Source: Streptomyces sp. NBC_00461 (GTDB lineage Bacteria; Actinomycetota; Actinomycetes; Streptomycetales; Streptomycetaceae). Taken from it: a stretch of DNA of 64,000 bases. Below the pieces are notes generated by a model that was not told where the DNA came from, ran no database searches, and worked only from the letters and a program-made list of their open reading frames with translations. Below, piece by piece: positions 11,574 through 19,966 of the stretch. A program made the position numbers and the translations under genes. Positions within the stretch are counted from its first letter, which is position 1, and each line of letters opens with the position of its first letter. The stretch spans positions 7,225,001 through 7,289,000 of the forward strand of contig NZ_CP107902.1 of NCBI RefSeq assembly GCF_036013935.1, in the 5' to 3' direction.

Positions 11574-12098
11574 ATGTCCGGGCTTGTCAACGGGCTCGCG
11601 ATCGCGGCCGTCGTCGTCCTGGTGGTCGTACGGCAGTTCCGGGCCCAGCAGATCGGCACCGGCCGACGCTGGTGGCTCCTGCCCGCGATCCTTGCGGTCG
11701 TGGCGCTGCGCGAGCCCGGCATCGTCGACGCCCACCACCGCGTCGAGTCGATCGCCCTGCTCGGCATCGAACTGCTCATCGGTCTTGCCACAGGGGCCGC
11801 TTGGGCCTGGACGACCCGAATATGGGCCGAGCCGGACGGCACCGTGTGGAGCAAGAGCACCAAGGCGAGCGTGACCGTCTGGATCGTCGGCATCGCCCTG
11901 CGCGCCGGCCTCTTCGCTCTGGGCGCCGCCGTCGGCGTGCACCAGGACAGCTCCGCCCTGCTCATCGCCCTCGCGGCCACCCTCCTGGTCCGCTCCGGCA
12001 TCCTGGTCTGGCGGGCCCAGTCGACCGCTCCCGCGGTGGGTGCGACCACGGCGTACGGTGACCACATGGCCCGCCCTGCGCGGAAGGAGCCTGTGTGA
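11574..12098 (+). CDS. CcdC-like (DUF1453) membrane protein
   Basis: A 174-aa protein with about five hydrophobic segments: residues 5-20, 32-48, 58-77, 97-120 and 125-145. The pattern and length fit the CcdC/DUF1453 family of small membrane proteins. Function is not established in actinobacteria. GGAG precedes the ATG. The stop overlaps the start of the sensor kinase by 4 bp, so it is almost certainly translated together with the two-component pair. An accessory role in sensing at the membrane is inferred from this. Confidence 0.65.
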   Translation: MSGLVNGLAIAAVVVLVVVRQFRAQQIGTGRRWWLLPAILAVVALREPGIVDAHHRVESIALLGIELLIGLATGAAWAWTTRIWAEPDGTVWSKSTKASVTVWIVGIALRAGLFALGAAVGVHQDSSALLIALAATLLVRSGILVWRAQSTAPAVGATTAYGDHMARPARKEPV

Positions 12099-13246
12099 CG
12101 CGGAGCGCGTGGATGCGCTGGCCCTCGCGGGAGGCACTCGGCCGGGAGGGACTCACCCGGCCCCGGCGCCTGCTCGCCCGGGCCGTACGGCTACTGGTCC
12201 TCGGCATGCTGCTCTGGGGAGTCTTCAGCAGCGATCATGTGCACGGCTGGAAGGCGGTCGTGGGCGGCGGAGTGGTGCTCGTGGCGGCATTCCTTGCCTG
12301 GGCCTTCTTCCGCTGCACGTTTCGGCACCGGCTGTGGCCCTCCCTGGGGTCGCTCGCACTGTTGCAGGGCATCGCGATGCTGGCCCAGTCCTCGGACTTC
12401 CGGGTTCCTGCACTCGTCATGTGGTGCGGGTGCGCGGTCGCCTCGCTGGAGCGGCTGCCCTTGGCGGCCGGTCTGCCCGCCGCCGGGGTGGCACTCGGCC
12501 TGTACGGGGTTGTCAACAACGACAACCTGCTGACGACAGCCGTCACCGGTGTCGGTCTCGCCCTCGCGGGCTACACCGTGCGCCTCGACGCCGAGGCGCG
12601 GGGAAACGCTCAGCGGTTGCTCACCCAGGAGAGGGCCGCCCGGGCCGCCGAAGCGGAGTCGGCGGCGCTCGCGGAGCGGGCCCGGATCGCGCGGGAGATC
12701 CACGACGTACTGGCACACAGCCTCTCGGCGCAGCTCGTGCACCTGGAGGCGGCCCGGCTGCTGATCGAGCGGGGCGTCGACCGGGAGCAGATCCTGGAGC
12801 GTGTGGTGGCGGCGCGGGGCATGGCTCGCGCCGGTCTCGACGAGACGCGGCACGCCCTGTCCGCGCTGCGCGGCGAGCTCACTCCGCTGGAGGACTTCCT
12901 CGCGCAGCTCGTCGGTGCGACGGCCGGAGCCGAGATCACCATTACGGGTGAGCGCACGCAGCTGCCGGCCGAGGCGTCGCAGGCCGTACGCAGGGTCGCT
13001 CAGGAAGCCCTGACGAACGTCCGCAAGCATGCGCCCGGGGCCAAGGTGCAACTGAGGCTGGACTACAGCGACCAGCAAGTGACGCTGGACGTACGGGACT
13101 CCGGAGGCCCACCGGGCGAACTCGCCGGGGCAGGCGGCGGGTACGGTCTGCTGGGCATGCGCGAGCGCGCCGAGCTGCTGGGCGGCTCGCTGGAAGCCGG
13201 GCCGGACGAGGAGGGGTTCGTGGTGACGCTGAAGGTGCCCGTATGA
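12095..13246 (+). CDS. Sensor histidine kinase, NarL-type (HisKA_3)
   Basis: A 383-aa membrane kinase. The N-terminal 165 residues hold about five or six transmembrane segments and almost no extracellular domain. A coiled stretch (EAEARG...RAAEAESAALAERA) follows. His203 in the ARIAREIHDVLAHSL motif is the phosphoacceptor. The C-terminal HATPase_c domain has the RRVAQEALTNVRKHA (N box) and YGLLGMRERAELLGG blocks. The intramembrane layout suggests it senses a membrane-derived signal or works through the CcdC-like neighbour. It overlaps the response regulator gene by 4 bp. Signal unknown. Confidence 0.88.
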   Translation: MTRSAWMRWPSREALGREGLTRPRRLLARAVRLLVLGMLLWGVFSSDHVHGWKAVVGGGVVLVAAFLAWAFFRCTFRHRLWPSLGSLALLQGIAMLAQSSDFRVPALVMWCGCAVASLERLPLAAGLPAAGVALGLYGVVNNDNLLTTAVTGVGLALAGYTVRLDAEARGNAQRLLTQERAARAAEAESAALAERARIAREIHDVLAHSLSAQLVHLEAARLLIERGVDREQILERVVAARGMARAGLDETRHALSALRGELTPLEDFLAQLVGATAGAEITITGERTQLPAEASQAVRRVAQEALTNVRKHAPGAKVQLRLDYSDQQVTLDVRDSGGPPGELAGAGGGYGLLGMRERAELLGGSLEAGPDEEGFVVTLKVPV

Positions 13247-13926
13247 CGGAAGGGGCGGAGACGCGGCCCGCGCGCGTGGTCGTCGCGGACGACCAGACCG
13301 TCGTGCGTGAGGGCATCGTGATGCTGCTGGGCCTGCTGCCCGGGATCGAGGTGGTCGGCGCCGCGGGCGACGGGGACGAGGCGGTGCAGCTTGTCGCCGA
13401 GCTCGCCCCGGACGTGGTGCTGATGGACCTGCGTATGCCCCGCTGTGACGGTGTGGAGGCGACCCGGCGCATTCGTGCCGAGCACCCCGGGACGCAAGTC
13501 GTGGTGCTCACGACGTACGCGGACGACGAGTCCTTGTTCCCGGCGTTGCGGGCGGGGGCACGGGGTTATCTCACCAAGGACGCGGGAGGGGACGAGATCG
13601 TACGGGCCGTGCAGAGTGTGCTGTCCGGGGACGCGGGGCTGTCGCCCAGCATCCAACGGCGGTTGCTGGAGCGGCTGTCCGATCCGGAGCCGCCGCCGGC
13701 GACCATCATGGAGGCGCCGGACGGGCTCACAGCACGGGAGACGGAGGTGCTGCTGCTGATCGCCGAAGGCCTCAGTAACCAGGAAATCGCCCGGAAGCTG
13801 CATGTCTCCACCGCGACCGTGAAGACCCACATCAACAACCTCTTCGCCAAGACCGGGCTCAAGGATCGCGCCCAGGCGGTGCGTTACGCGTATGCGAAGG
13901 GGCTTGCGCGGCCGCCGGTGGGGTGA
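13243..13926 (+). CDS. NarL/LuxR-family response regulator
   Basis: A 227-aa DNA-binding response regulator. The receiver domain has the acidic pair VADDQTVVREG and phosphoacceptor Asp62 (VVLMDLRMP). The C-terminal LuxR-type HTH (residues about 160-222: LTARETEVLLLIAEGLSNQEI, then STATVKTHINNLFAK) is complete. It forms a cognate pair with the upstream kinase through a 4-bp ATGA overlap. Targets are unknown; the inverted repeat at 11527-11546 is a candidate site. Confidence 0.9.
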   Translation: MTEGAETRPARVVVADDQTVVREGIVMLLGLLPGIEVVGAAGDGDEAVQLVAELAPDVVLMDLRMPRCDGVEATRRIRAEHPGTQVVVLTTYADDESLFPALRAGARGYLTKDAGGDEIVRAVQSVLSGDAGLSPSIQRRLLERLSDPEPPPATIMEAPDGLTARETEVLLLIAEGLSNQEIARKLHVSTATVKTHINNLFAKTGLKDRAQAVRYAYAKGLARPPVG

Positions 13927-13995
13927 GTCACCTGATGGGGTGAAGAGCGAGGAGAAGAAGAGTCAGGGATCTTCCCGTTCTGTCCATCCTTGGGC

Positions 13996-14562
13996 ATGCA
14001 GTCAAGCAATGGCCGTCCTCGCGGAGGCGGGGGTGGCGGCGATGGTTCGGCCGAGCACCGCGAGGACCACGAGACGTCCTTCGCCGAGGCGCCCGGGGGC
14101 GTGAGATACGACGACCCGTGGTACGACGCACTTGCCTCCGGATGGGGCGAGTTGGACGGCCTCGGCGGACAGGTGCCGGTGCCCGAGGCCGGTTCTGAGC
14201 GGCGGGCGGGCGAAGACGGGGCAGCCGTTGCGGCCGAGGTCTATCTCGAGGTGCAGCGCAGCGCGGCGTTCCAGGAAGTGCGCAGCCGGTACCGCAGGTT
14301 CGTGGTGCCGGGAGTCATCGTCTTCTTCGTCTGGTATCTGGGGTACGTGGTGACCGCCACCAGCGCACCCGGGTTGATGGCGCATCCCGTGGCGGGCGCC
14401 GTGAACGTGGCGATGCTCGCGGGGCTCGGGCAGTTCCTCACGACGTTCCTGTTCGCATGGGCATACGCCCGGCATGCGCGGCTGCGCAGGGACCGGGCCG
14501 CGCTCGAACTGCGCTGGGACACCCAGGAACTGACACGGGGCGTACGAGGTGGTGCGCTGTGA
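13996..14562 (+). CDS. DUF485 membrane protein
   Basis: A 188-aa protein with a Gly-rich polar N-terminus and a DUF485 domain (about residues 78-175). The core is EVQRSAAFQEVRSRYRRF followed by two transmembrane helices (VVPGVIVFFVWYLGYVV and AVNVAMLAGLGQFLTTFLFAWAY). DUF485 proteins are commonly encoded just before acetate/solute:sodium symporters (YjcH-ActP in E. coli), and the same order is seen here with a 4-bp overlap. ATG 13996 lacks a clear ribosome site; GTG 14101 (MRYDDPWYDAL) is a credible alternative start. Confidence 0.8.
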   Translation: MQSSNGRPRGGGGGGDGSAEHREDHETSFAEAPGGVRYDDPWYDALASGWGELDGLGGQVPVPEAGSERRAGEDGAAVAAEVYLEVQRSAAFQEVRSRYRRFVVPGVIVFFVWYLGYVVTATSAPGLMAHPVAGAVNVAMLAGLGQFLTTFLFAWAYARHARLRRDRAALELRWDTQELTRGVRGGAL

Positions 14563-16151
14563 CGGGCAACCACCAGACGCTGGCGCTGTTTCTGTTCAGC
14601 GCGTTCGTCGCCGTCACTCTGGCGATCACGACATGGGTGAGCCGCAACCGGCGTGGCTCGGCGGAGGAGTTCTATGCGGGCGGGCGCCTCTTCTCGCCCA
14701 TGGAGAATGGTTTTGCCATCGCGGGCGACTACATGTCGGCCGCGTCCTTCCTCGGTGTCACCGGGCTCATCGCGCTCTTCGGATACGACGGGCTGCTGTA
14801 TGTGGTCGGCTTCCTCGTCGCCTGGCTGCTGGTGCTCTTCCTCGTCGCCGAACTGGTGCGCAACTGCGGGCGGTTCACGCTGGCCGACGTGGTCGCGGCG
14901 CGGATGAGCGAGAGACCCGTTCGGATCGCGGCGGGAACTTCCTCGGTCACCGTGTCCGTTCTCTATCTGGTAGCGCAGATGGTGGGCGCGGGGAGCCTGG
15001 TCGCACTGCTGCTCGGGGGGACGAGCGGAGCCGCGCGAGCCTGGACCGTCATCGGCGTCGGCGCGCTCATGGTGATCTATGTGTCGTTGGGAGGGATGCG
15101 GGCCACCACCTGGATCCAGATCGTCAAGGCGGTTCTCCTGCTCGCCGGTACGGTGGCGCTGACCGTGCTCGTCCTGCTCCGGTTCCACGGCGACTTCGAC
15201 CAACTGCTGCTGACGGCGGCCGAGCGCAGTGGTCACGGCGACGCGTTCCTGGCACCGGGACTCAAGTACGGCGGAGGCTGGACCGCCCGCTTCGACTTCA
15301 TCAGCCTCGGGCTCGCCCTGGTGCTGGGCACGGCGGGGCTGCCGCACATCCTGTCCCGTTTCTACACGGTGCCCACGGCCCGGGCCGCCCGCCGCTCGGT
15401 GCTCTGGTCGATCGGGCTCATCGGCGGCTTCTACCTGATGACGATCGTCCTCGGCTTCGGCGCGGCCGCGATCGTGGGGCCGGAGGCGGTACGCGGGTCG
15501 AGCGCGGCCGGGAACACGGCGGTTCCGCTCCTGGCGCTCAACCTGGGCGGCGGAGCCGGTTCCACAGGAGGAACGGTTCTCTTTGCGATCGTCGCCGCCG
15601 TGGCCTTCGCCACCATCCTCGCGGTGGTCGCCGGAATCACACTCGCCTCCTCGGCGTCCGTGGCCCACGACCTGTATGCGTCGCTGCGGCGCCGCCACGC
15701 CAAGCCGCGCAGCGAGGTGGCCGTGGCGCGGATCGCCTCGGTCGGGATCGGCGTGGTCGCGATCGCCCTCGGCCTGCTGGCCCGTGACCTGAACGTCGCC
15801 TTCCTGGTGGGCCTCGCCTTTGCAGTCGCCGCGTCCGCGAATCTCCCGGTCCTGCTGTACTCGCTGTTCTGGCGCAACTTCACCACCCGCGGCGCCGTGT
15901 GGGCGGTTTACGGCGGGCTGATCCCCGCCTTGGGTCTTGTCATGTTGTCGCCGGTGGTCTCGGGCGGTCCGGAATCGCTGTTCCCGGGCGTCGACTTCCA
16001 GTACTTCCCGCTTCAGAACCCCGGCCTCGTGTCGATCCCGATGGGCTTCCTCGCCGGCTGGCTCGGTACGGTCACCTCCGCCGAGATCCCGGACGAGGCC
16101 AAGCACGCGGAGACCGAGGTGCGGGCGCTGACTGGAGCGGGAGCGGTGTAG
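14559..16151 (+). CDS. Sodium/solute symporter, ActP/MctC-like
   Basis: A 530-aa SSS-family transporter with about 13 transmembrane helices. Recognisable blocks are EEFYAGGRLFSPMENGFAIAGDYMSAASFLG (two segments), GRFTLADVVAARM and GLPHILSRFYTVP, typical of acetate and monocarboxylate:Na+ symporters. It probably imports acetate, propionate or pyruvate. The start GTG 14559 overlaps the DUF485 stop; an upstream opening to 14457 lies inside that gene and is rejected. The substrate is inferred from the family and the YjcH-ActP-like arrangement. Confidence 0.85.
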   Translation: MTGNHQTLALFLFSAFVAVTLAITTWVSRNRRGSAEEFYAGGRLFSPMENGFAIAGDYMSAASFLGVTGLIALFGYDGLLYVVGFLVAWLLVLFLVAELVRNCGRFTLADVVAARMSERPVRIAAGTSSVTVSVLYLVAQMVGAGSLVALLLGGTSGAARAWTVIGVGALMVIYVSLGGMRATTWIQIVKAVLLLAGTVALTVLVLLRFHGDFDQLLLTAAERSGHGDAFLAPGLKYGGGWTARFDFISLGLALVLGTAGLPHILSRFYTVPTARAARRSVLWSIGLIGGFYLMTIVLGFGAAAIVGPEAVRGSSAAGNTAVPLLALNLGGGAGSTGGTVLFAIVAAVAFATILAVVAGITLASSASVAHDLYASLRRRHAKPRSEVAVARIASVGIGVVAIALGLLARDLNVAFLVGLAFAVAASANLPVLLYSLFWRNFTTRGAVWAVYGGLIPALGLVMLSPVVSGGPESLFPGVDFQYFPLQNPGLVSIPMGFLAGWLGTVTSAEIPDEAKHAETEVRALTGAGAV

Positions 16152-16203
16152 GGACTGCCGCCCCCGTCGTCGTACGGCACAACGGGCTGCTGGTCGAGCG
16201 GCG

Positions 16204-16239
16204 GGGTGGCCCAAGTGGCTTCGGGTTACGGGGCCACCC
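16204..16239. terminator. Possible terminator between convergent genes
   Basis: GGGTGGCCC (16204-16212) and GGGCCACCC (16231-16239) pair over an 18-base loop. The right arm runs into the end of the opposing response-regulator gene. Confidence 0.4.
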
Positions 16240-16918
16240 ATGCGTAGAGGTGTTCCGGGCGGCCTGTGTCGCCGTATTTCAGCGTGAGGCGGAGGCGGCC
16301 GGTCTGTTCGAGGTTGCGGAGGTAGCGCTGGGCGGTGGAGCGGCTCAGGCCGGTCTCGATGGCGACCTCGTGGGCGGAGAGCGGGTGGTCTGCGTGGTGC
16401 AGTACGCGGCATATGAGGTCGCTCGTCGGCTCCGACTGGCCGCTGGGCAGGCCCGGTGACGACGTGGCCGGGGCGGTGCGCAGCGCGCCGAAGATCCGGT
16501 CCACTTGGTCCTGGCCGGCGATGCCGCGGCCGCCGACCCGATCGACGGTGCGGCGCAGGGCGGCGTACGAGTCGAGGCGGGTGCGCAGGGCGGCGAAGGT
16601 GAACGGCTTGACCAGATAGTGCAGCGCTCCGAGGCGCATCGCGGCCTGCACGGTTGTCACGTCGCTGGCCGCGGTGATCATGATGACGTCCGTGCCGTGC
16701 CCCTGCTCCCGCATGCGGTGGACGAGATCGAGGCCCGTCTGGTCGGGCAGGTAGTGGTCGAGCAGGACCAGGTCGATGGACCCGCGCTGCACACTGGCCA
16801 GAGCCTGGGCAGCGCTGTGTGCGCGGGCGGCGACCCGGAAACCGGGAACCTTTCCCACGTACTTGGCGTTTATCTCGGCGACGCGGAAGTCGTCGTCCAC
16901 GACCAGGACGTCAATCAT
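16226..16918 (-). CDS. CitB/DcuR-family response regulator, no adjacent kinase
   Basis: A 230-aa response regulator of the CitB/DpiA type. The receiver domain has acidic residues in VVDDDFRVAEINAKYV and phosphoacceptor Asp54 (LVLLDHYLPDQTG). The C-terminal DNA-binding domain is an HTH of about residues 175-215 (LSAHEVAIETGLSRSTAQRYL). ATG 16918 has AAAGAGG upstream; the longer frame to 17104 is rejected. It is divergent from the ABC importer genes. No kinase gene is beside it, but a paralogue with its own CitA-type kinase lies on the far side of the importer (19967-22338). It may share that kinase or be a divergent duplicate. Confidence 0.85.
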   Translation of the reverse strand: MIDVLVVDDDFRVAEINAKYVGKVPGFRVAARAHSAAQALASVQRGSIDLVLLDHYLPDQTGLDLVHRMREQGHGTDVIMITAASDVTTVQAAMRLGALHYLVKPFTFAALRTRLDSYAALRRTVDRVGGRGIAGQDQVDRIFGALRTAPATSSPGLPSGQSEPTSDLICRVLHHADHPLSAHEVAIETGLSRSTAQRYLRNLEQTGRLRLTLKYGDTGRPEHLYAWVAP

Positions 16919-16980
16919 CGGGCCTCTTTCTGTCAAGGCCAGGCGGGCCTCAGGCCCGTGTTCGGCTCCGCAGTTGTAGC

Positions 16981-17018
16981 GCGAGCAAAACGAGCACAAC
17001 AGGCTGTTGCAAGCAAAA
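16981..17018. promoter_or_regulatory. Repeat elements in the regulator/importer divergent promoter
   Basis: Two direct copies of GCRAGCAAAA (16981-16990 and 17009-17018) flank a 13-bp palindrome CAACAGGCTGTTG (16997-17009). The A-rich copies stand out in this GC-rich DNA. They are good candidates for binding by the CitB-type regulators. Confidence 0.5.
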
Positions 17019-17078
17019 GAACGGCATGCGCTCACAAGGCTGCTGCCGTGCCCCTTGCCACACCTACCGTCCCCGGCC

Positions 17079-17894
17079 ATGAGCGCAGACACCAGCCCCG
17101 CCATTCAGCTCCGGGGCGCGAGCAAGATCTTCAGGACCCCGTCGGGGGGTCTGCACACGGCCGTGAGGGAGCTGGACCTCACGGTCGGGCGCGGCGAGTT
17201 CGTCGCGGTCGTCGGCCCTACGGGCTGCGGTAAGTCGACCACGTTGACCCTGGTCAGCGGGTTGGAGGAACCCACCGAGGGTGAGGTCCTGGTCGCCGGT
17301 GAGCCGGTGAACGGCGTCGGCGACAAGGTCGGTTTCGTCTTCCAGCAGGACGCCACCTTCCCCTGGCGAACCGTCCTGTCCAACGTCATGGCGGGCCCGC
17401 GCTTCCGTGGCGTGCCCAAGGCGGAGGCGAAGCAGAAGGCGCGCGAATGGCTGGCCCGGGTCGGCCTCTCGGCCTTCGAGGACCGCTACCCGCACCAGCT
17501 CTCCGGCGGTCAGCGCAAGCGCGTCGCGCTCGCCGCGACCTTCGTCAACGACCCCGAGATCCTGCTCATGGACGAGCCCTTCTCGGCGCTCGACGTGCAG
17601 ACCAGGGCGTTGATGTCGGACGAACTGCTGGAGCTGTGGGCCGGCACGGGCGCCTCCGTCGTGTTCGTCACGCACGACCTGGAGGAGTCGATCGCGCTGG
17701 CCGACAAGGTCGTCGTGATGACGGCCGGCCCCGCCACCGTCAAGCAGGTCTTCGACATCGACCTGCCCCGGCCGCGCAAGGTCGAGTCCGTGCGCCTGGA
17801 GGCGCGGTTCATCGAGATCTACCGCGAGATCTGGGAGTCCCTCGGCGAAGAGGTCCGGATCACCCGTGAGAGGGGTGCCGCCCATGTCGCCTGA
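17079..17894 (+). CDS. ABC importer ATPase, SsuB/TauB/NrtD type
   Basis: A 271-aa ATP-binding subunit. Walker A GPTGCGKST, Q-loop FVFQQDATFPWRT, signature LSGGQRKR, Walker B ILLMDEPFSALD and the switch His (VFVTHDLEES) are all intact. The PWRTVLSNV after the Q-loop is characteristic of nitrate/sulfonate/taurine-type importers. It energises the permease and lipoprotein encoded next, whose genes follow with an 11-bp overlap and an 87-bp gap. ATG 17079 was chosen because the protein family starts here; no strong ribosome site is visible. Confidence 0.9.
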   Translation: MSADTSPAIQLRGASKIFRTPSGGLHTAVRELDLTVGRGEFVAVVGPTGCGKSTTLTLVSGLEEPTEGEVLVAGEPVNGVGDKVGFVFQQDATFPWRTVLSNVMAGPRFRGVPKAEAKQKAREWLARVGLSAFEDRYPHQLSGGQRKRVALAATFVNDPEILLMDEPFSALDVQTRALMSDELLELWAGTGASVVFVTHDLEESIALADKVVVMTAGPATVKQVFDIDLPRPRKVESVRLEARFIEIYREIWESLGEEVRITRERGAAHVA

Positions 17895-18762
17895 CGTCAT
17901 GCCCGAGGCCCAGGTCGCGCCGGACGTGACCGAGCCAGGCAACAAGACGAACCGCGCACACTCACGCGCGCGTGCGGCCCGTAGACGCAAGATCGTCGTC
18001 AATGCCGCCCGGGTACTGCTTCTGGTCGCCGTCCTCGGTCTGTGGGAGGTGCTCGCCCGGACCAAGGTCATCGATCCGTTCAACTTCTCGATGCCCTCGA
18101 AGATCTGGGACCAGATCCACACCTGGGTGATGCACGGGACCGCCATCGGGTCCCTCGGCGAGCAGATCTGGTACACGCTGTACGAGGCGCTGCTCGGCTG
18201 GGTCCTCGGTGTGATCGCCGGTGTCGTGTTCGGCATCACGCTGGGGCGGATCACCTTCCTCGCCGATGTCCTTGGTCCATACATCAAGGTGCTCAACTCG
18301 ATACCCAGGATCGTCCTCGCTCCGATCTTCATGATCTGGTTCGGCCTGGGCCCCGCCTCCAAGGTCGCGTCGGCCGTCGTCCTGGTCTTCTTCCCGGTCT
18401 TCTTCAACGCCTTCCAGGGCGCCCGCGAGGTCGACCGCAACCTCGTCGCGAACGCCCGGATCCTCGGCGCGAGCGACCGCAGGGTGACGCTTCAGGTAGT
18501 CGTGCCCTCCGCGACCTCGTGGATCTTCACCAGCCTCCACGTCAGCTTCGGCTTCGCCCTCATCGGCGCCATCGTCGGCGAGTACATCGGCGCGACCAAG
18601 GGCGTCGGCCTGCTCATCTCGCAGTCGCAGGGAACCTTCAACACGGCCGGTGTGTACGCGGCGATGGTCATCCTCGCCGTCGTGGCACTCGCCGCCGAGG
18701 GACTGCTGACCTTCGCCGAGCGCCGCATCTTCCGGTGGAAGCCGGCGGGTTCCGACAGCTGA
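17884..18762 (+). CDS. ABC importer permease, nitrate/sulfonate/taurine type
   Basis: A 292-aa inner-membrane permease with six predicted helices. The EAA-type loop that docks the ATPase is present (ANARILGASDRRVTLQVVVPSA). The LNSIPRIVLAPIFMIWFGLG block is diagnostic of the SsuC/TauC family. ATG 17884 has GAGAGGGG upstream; GTG 17866 lies deeper in the ATPase gene and is less likely. It forms the importer with the flanking ATPase and lipoprotein. Confidence 0.9.
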   Translation: MSPDVMPEAQVAPDVTEPGNKTNRAHSRARAARRRKIVVNAARVLLLVAVLGLWEVLARTKVIDPFNFSMPSKIWDQIHTWVMHGTAIGSLGEQIWYTLYEALLGWVLGVIAGVVFGITLGRITFLADVLGPYIKVLNSIPRIVLAPIFMIWFGLGPASKVASAVVLVFFPVFFNAFQGAREVDRNLVANARILGASDRRVTLQVVVPSATSWIFTSLHVSFGFALIGAIVGEYIGATKGVGLLISQSQGTFNTAGVYAAMVILAVVALAAEGLLTFAERRIFRWKPAGSDS

Positions 18763-18849
18763 ACCCGGCCGAGCCGCCTCTCCTCCCGAGCCGCCTCTCC
18801 TGTCCTCTCCGCTCCCCGCACCGCCCTCTCACAAGGACGTGAACCCGTC

Positions 18850-19911
18850 ATGCGCAAGCCCGTCAGATACACCACCCTGGCCGCCGCAGGTCTGCTCGCC
18901 CTCTCCTCCCTCACCGCCTGTGCCAACGACGCGGCCAGTACCGCGTCCAGCGGCTCCGGCAGCAAGGGGGACGGCAAGGGCACGAAGGTCAAGATCATGG
19001 TCGGCGGCCTGGACAAGGTGATCTACATGCCCGCGATGCTCACCCAGCGGCTCGGCTACTTCGACGCCGAGGGTCTCGACGTGGAGCTGCTGAGCGAGCC
19101 CGCCGGTGTCCAGGCCGAGACAGCGCTCGTCTCCGGGCAGGTCCAGGGGGCCGTCGGCTTCTACGACCACACCCTCGACCTGCAGACGAAGGGCAAGGCC
19201 ATCGAGTCCGTCGTGCAGTTCTCGCATGCGCCCGGCGAGGTGGAGATCGTCTCCACGAAGGCGGCCGGCGACATCACGTCGCCCAAGGACTTCAAGGGCA
19301 AGAAGCTCGGCATCACCGGTCTCGGTTCGTCGACCGACTTCCTCACCAAGTACCTCGCCGTCAAGAACGGGGTGAAGGTCAGCGACTTCACGCCCGTCGC
19401 CGTCGGAGCGGGACCGACCTTCATCTCGGCGCTCCAGAGGGGTGCCATCGACGGGGGAATGACGACCGACCCGACCGTCGCCACGATCCTGGACAAGAAG
19501 GCGGGCAAGGTCCTCCTCGACATGCGGACTCCGGAGGGCTCCCAGGAGGCTCTCGGCGGTCCGTACCCGTCGTCAAGCCTGTACATGCAGACGGACTGGG
19601 TCAACAGTCACCGAGACACCGTCCAGAAGTTGGCCAATGCATTCGTCAAGACGCTCAAGTGGATGTCCACACACAGCTCCAGCCAGATCGCGGCGAAGAT
19701 GCCCGCCGACTACTCGCAGGGCAACAAGCTCCTCTACGCCGCGGCCATCGAGAGCACGCTGCCGATGTTCACCGACGACGGCGTCATGCCCAAGGACGGC
19801 CCCGAGACCGTCGAGAAGGTGCTCAAGGCGTTCAACCCCAACATCAAGAACGCCAAGGTGGACCTGAGTAAGACGTTCACCACCGAGTTCGTGGAGAAGG
19901 CCGCGGGCTGA
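18850..19911 (+). CDS. ABC importer substrate-binding lipoprotein (NMT1/SsuA-like)
   Basis: A 353-aa extracellular binding protein. A lipoprotein signal ends in the lipobox LTAC with Cys24 as lipid attachment site. The mature protein is NMT1/SsuA-like (KIMVGGLDKVIYMPAML, LGYFDAEGLDVELLSEPAG, SGQVQGAVGFYDHTLDLQ). This fold binds sulfonates, nitrate, thiamine precursors or aromatic acids, so the ligand cannot be assigned. AAGGA precedes the ATG at a rather long spacing. It is the last gene of the importer operon; no terminator is visible before the convergent regulator. Confidence 0.88.
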   Translation: MRKPVRYTTLAAAGLLALSSLTACANDAASTASSGSGSKGDGKGTKVKIMVGGLDKVIYMPAMLTQRLGYFDAEGLDVELLSEPAGVQAETALVSGQVQGAVGFYDHTLDLQTKGKAIESVVQFSHAPGEVEIVSTKAAGDITSPKDFKGKKLGITGLGSSTDFLTKYLAVKNGVKVSDFTPVAVGAGPTFISALQRGAIDGGMTTDPTVATILDKKAGKVLLDMRTPEGSQEALGGPYPSSSLYMQTDWVNSHRDTVQKLANAFVKTLKWMSTHSSSQIAAKMPADYSQGNKLLYAAAIESTLPMFTDDGVMPKDGPETVEKVLKAFNPNIKNAKVDLSKTFTTEFVEKAAG

Positions 19912-19966
19912 ATCCGTATCCACCAGGAGGGTGCGGCCCCTTCCCCCGCCCCCACCGGCCGTGCCC

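Noticed and set aside
14241..16412. A 723-codon minus-strand frame over the symporter
   Set aside because: Low-complexity Arg/Gly/Glu sequence caused by GC bias; the + strand encodes a clear membrane transporter.
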